Positions 51,402-51,524 of a stretch of DNA of 51,524 nt are shown in pieces. The DNA is from Bradyrhizobium forestalis (GTDB lineage Bacteria; Pseudomonadota; Alphaproteobacteria; Rhizobiales; Xanthobacteraceae), in contig NZ_PGVG01000047.1 of NCBI RefSeq assembly GCF_002795245.1, forward strand, positions 1 to 51,524. The letters are read 5' to 3'. Each line of letters begins with the position of its first letter. Positions within the stretch are counted from its first letter, which is position 1. The translations under genes were made by a program, and so were the position numbers. The notes under the pieces are model-generated. The model was not told where the DNA came from, ran no database searches, and was given only the letters and a program-made list of their open reading frames with translations.

Positions 51402-51524
51402 TAAGGCGTGCACAGATTTTTCTTGCCTTGAGTGAATCGAGTCTGATTCTTTGCAGTGCGGTTGAGAAGGATGACCGCATTGAAGGCAGGAATGGATTGG
51501 TCGGTCGGCCGTTTTGGAGACGTT
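51402..51524 (+). mobile_element. Left end of an insertion sequence (IS4-like), cut by window edge
   Basis: A sharp change of composition after the truncated repeat is followed by gaatc-gagtct-gattc and by a ribosome-binding site and start of a transposase-like frame (51471). The exact boundary near 51402 is inferred. Only the left end is present. Confidence 0.5.
51471..51524 (+). CDS. Partial transposase N terminus (IS4/Tn5-like)
   Basis: The 18 codons up to the window edge read MTALKAGMDWSVGRFGDV. The WxxxxFGDV start resembles the N-terminal DNA-binding domain of Tn5-type/IS4-family transposases, where a W..FG.-LGD pattern is common. gagaagg precedes the ATG. The frame is open at the edge, so the rest is outside the window. 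Confidence 0.55.
   Translation, partial: MTALKAGMDWSVGRFGDV

Overview
The window looks like chromosome from a Bradyrhizobium- or Rhodopseudomonas-type alphaproteobacterium (Nitrobacteraceae). The evidence is uniformly high GC, strong GC3 codon use, ABC/TRAP substrate-binding proteins in abundance, a CYP199A-type P450 with its ferredoxin, a feruloyl-CoA synthase, and many palindromic intergenic repeats of the kind seen in these genomes. About 48 protein genes are supported. I see no rRNA, tRNA, CRISPR array or prophage. The only mobile element is the left end of an insertion sequence cut by the right edge.

Layout. 1-3.7 kb: an N-acyl-D-amino-acid deacylase, an MFS carrier and a tiny charged protein. 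3.7-9.7 kb: a sulfur-oxidation block on the minus strand. soxX-Y-Z-A-K-B and an exported DsrE-like protein form a tight operon with overlapping genes, followed by a persulfide-dioxygenase/rhodanese fusion; soxCD is absent. 9.9-16.9 kb: a DUF938 methyltransferase, a prolyl-oligopeptidase-type peptidase, two MFS carriers, a VOC dioxygenase-like protein and a carboxymuconolactone-decarboxylase-family protein. 17.1-19.6 kb: a pair of acyl-CoA dehydrogenases, the second with a perfect 27-bp in-frame duplication. 19.8-25.4 kb: an orphan amino-acid-binding protein, an L,D-transpeptidase, a PH-like membrane protein, a CcdA/thioredoxin pair and an ECF sigma factor with unusual upstream palindromes.

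25.8-32.9 kb is a signalling locus. A TRAP-type (DctP) binding protein without permease genes heads an operon with a membrane histidine kinase, a REC-DUF3369 hybrid kinase and an OmpR-type regulator. A UgpB-like binding protein, also without permease genes, is divergently transcribed. This is the best candidate here for an undescribed system: binding proteins acting as sensors rather than importers.

33.1-44.9 kb: a kinase-fold protein with a degenerate catalytic loop, then an operon for a peptide/nickel-type ABC importer (SBP, two permeases, fused double ATPase) continuing into atzG-, atzE- and atzH-like genes and a GntR regulator, with allophanate hydrolase (atzF) converging on it. Together these predict uptake and stepwise hydrolysis of a ureide or carboxylated biuret-like compound to ammonia and CO2. 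No cyanuric-acid hydrolase is present.

45.1-51.5 kb: aromatic metabolism. A MarR repressor and feruloyl-CoA synthase share a divergent promoter with a clear palindromic operator. A second MarR regulator is divergent from the CYP199A-like P450, its [2Fe-2S] ferredoxin and a LivK-type binding protein. The IS interrupts the sequence immediately downstream, inside a truncated repeat.

At least seventeen palindromic repeats of several sequence families lie between genes. Each sits next to at least one gene 3' end, and none lies between divergently transcribed genes. Two near-identical copies sit inside the ABC-importer operon, flanking the permease pair.
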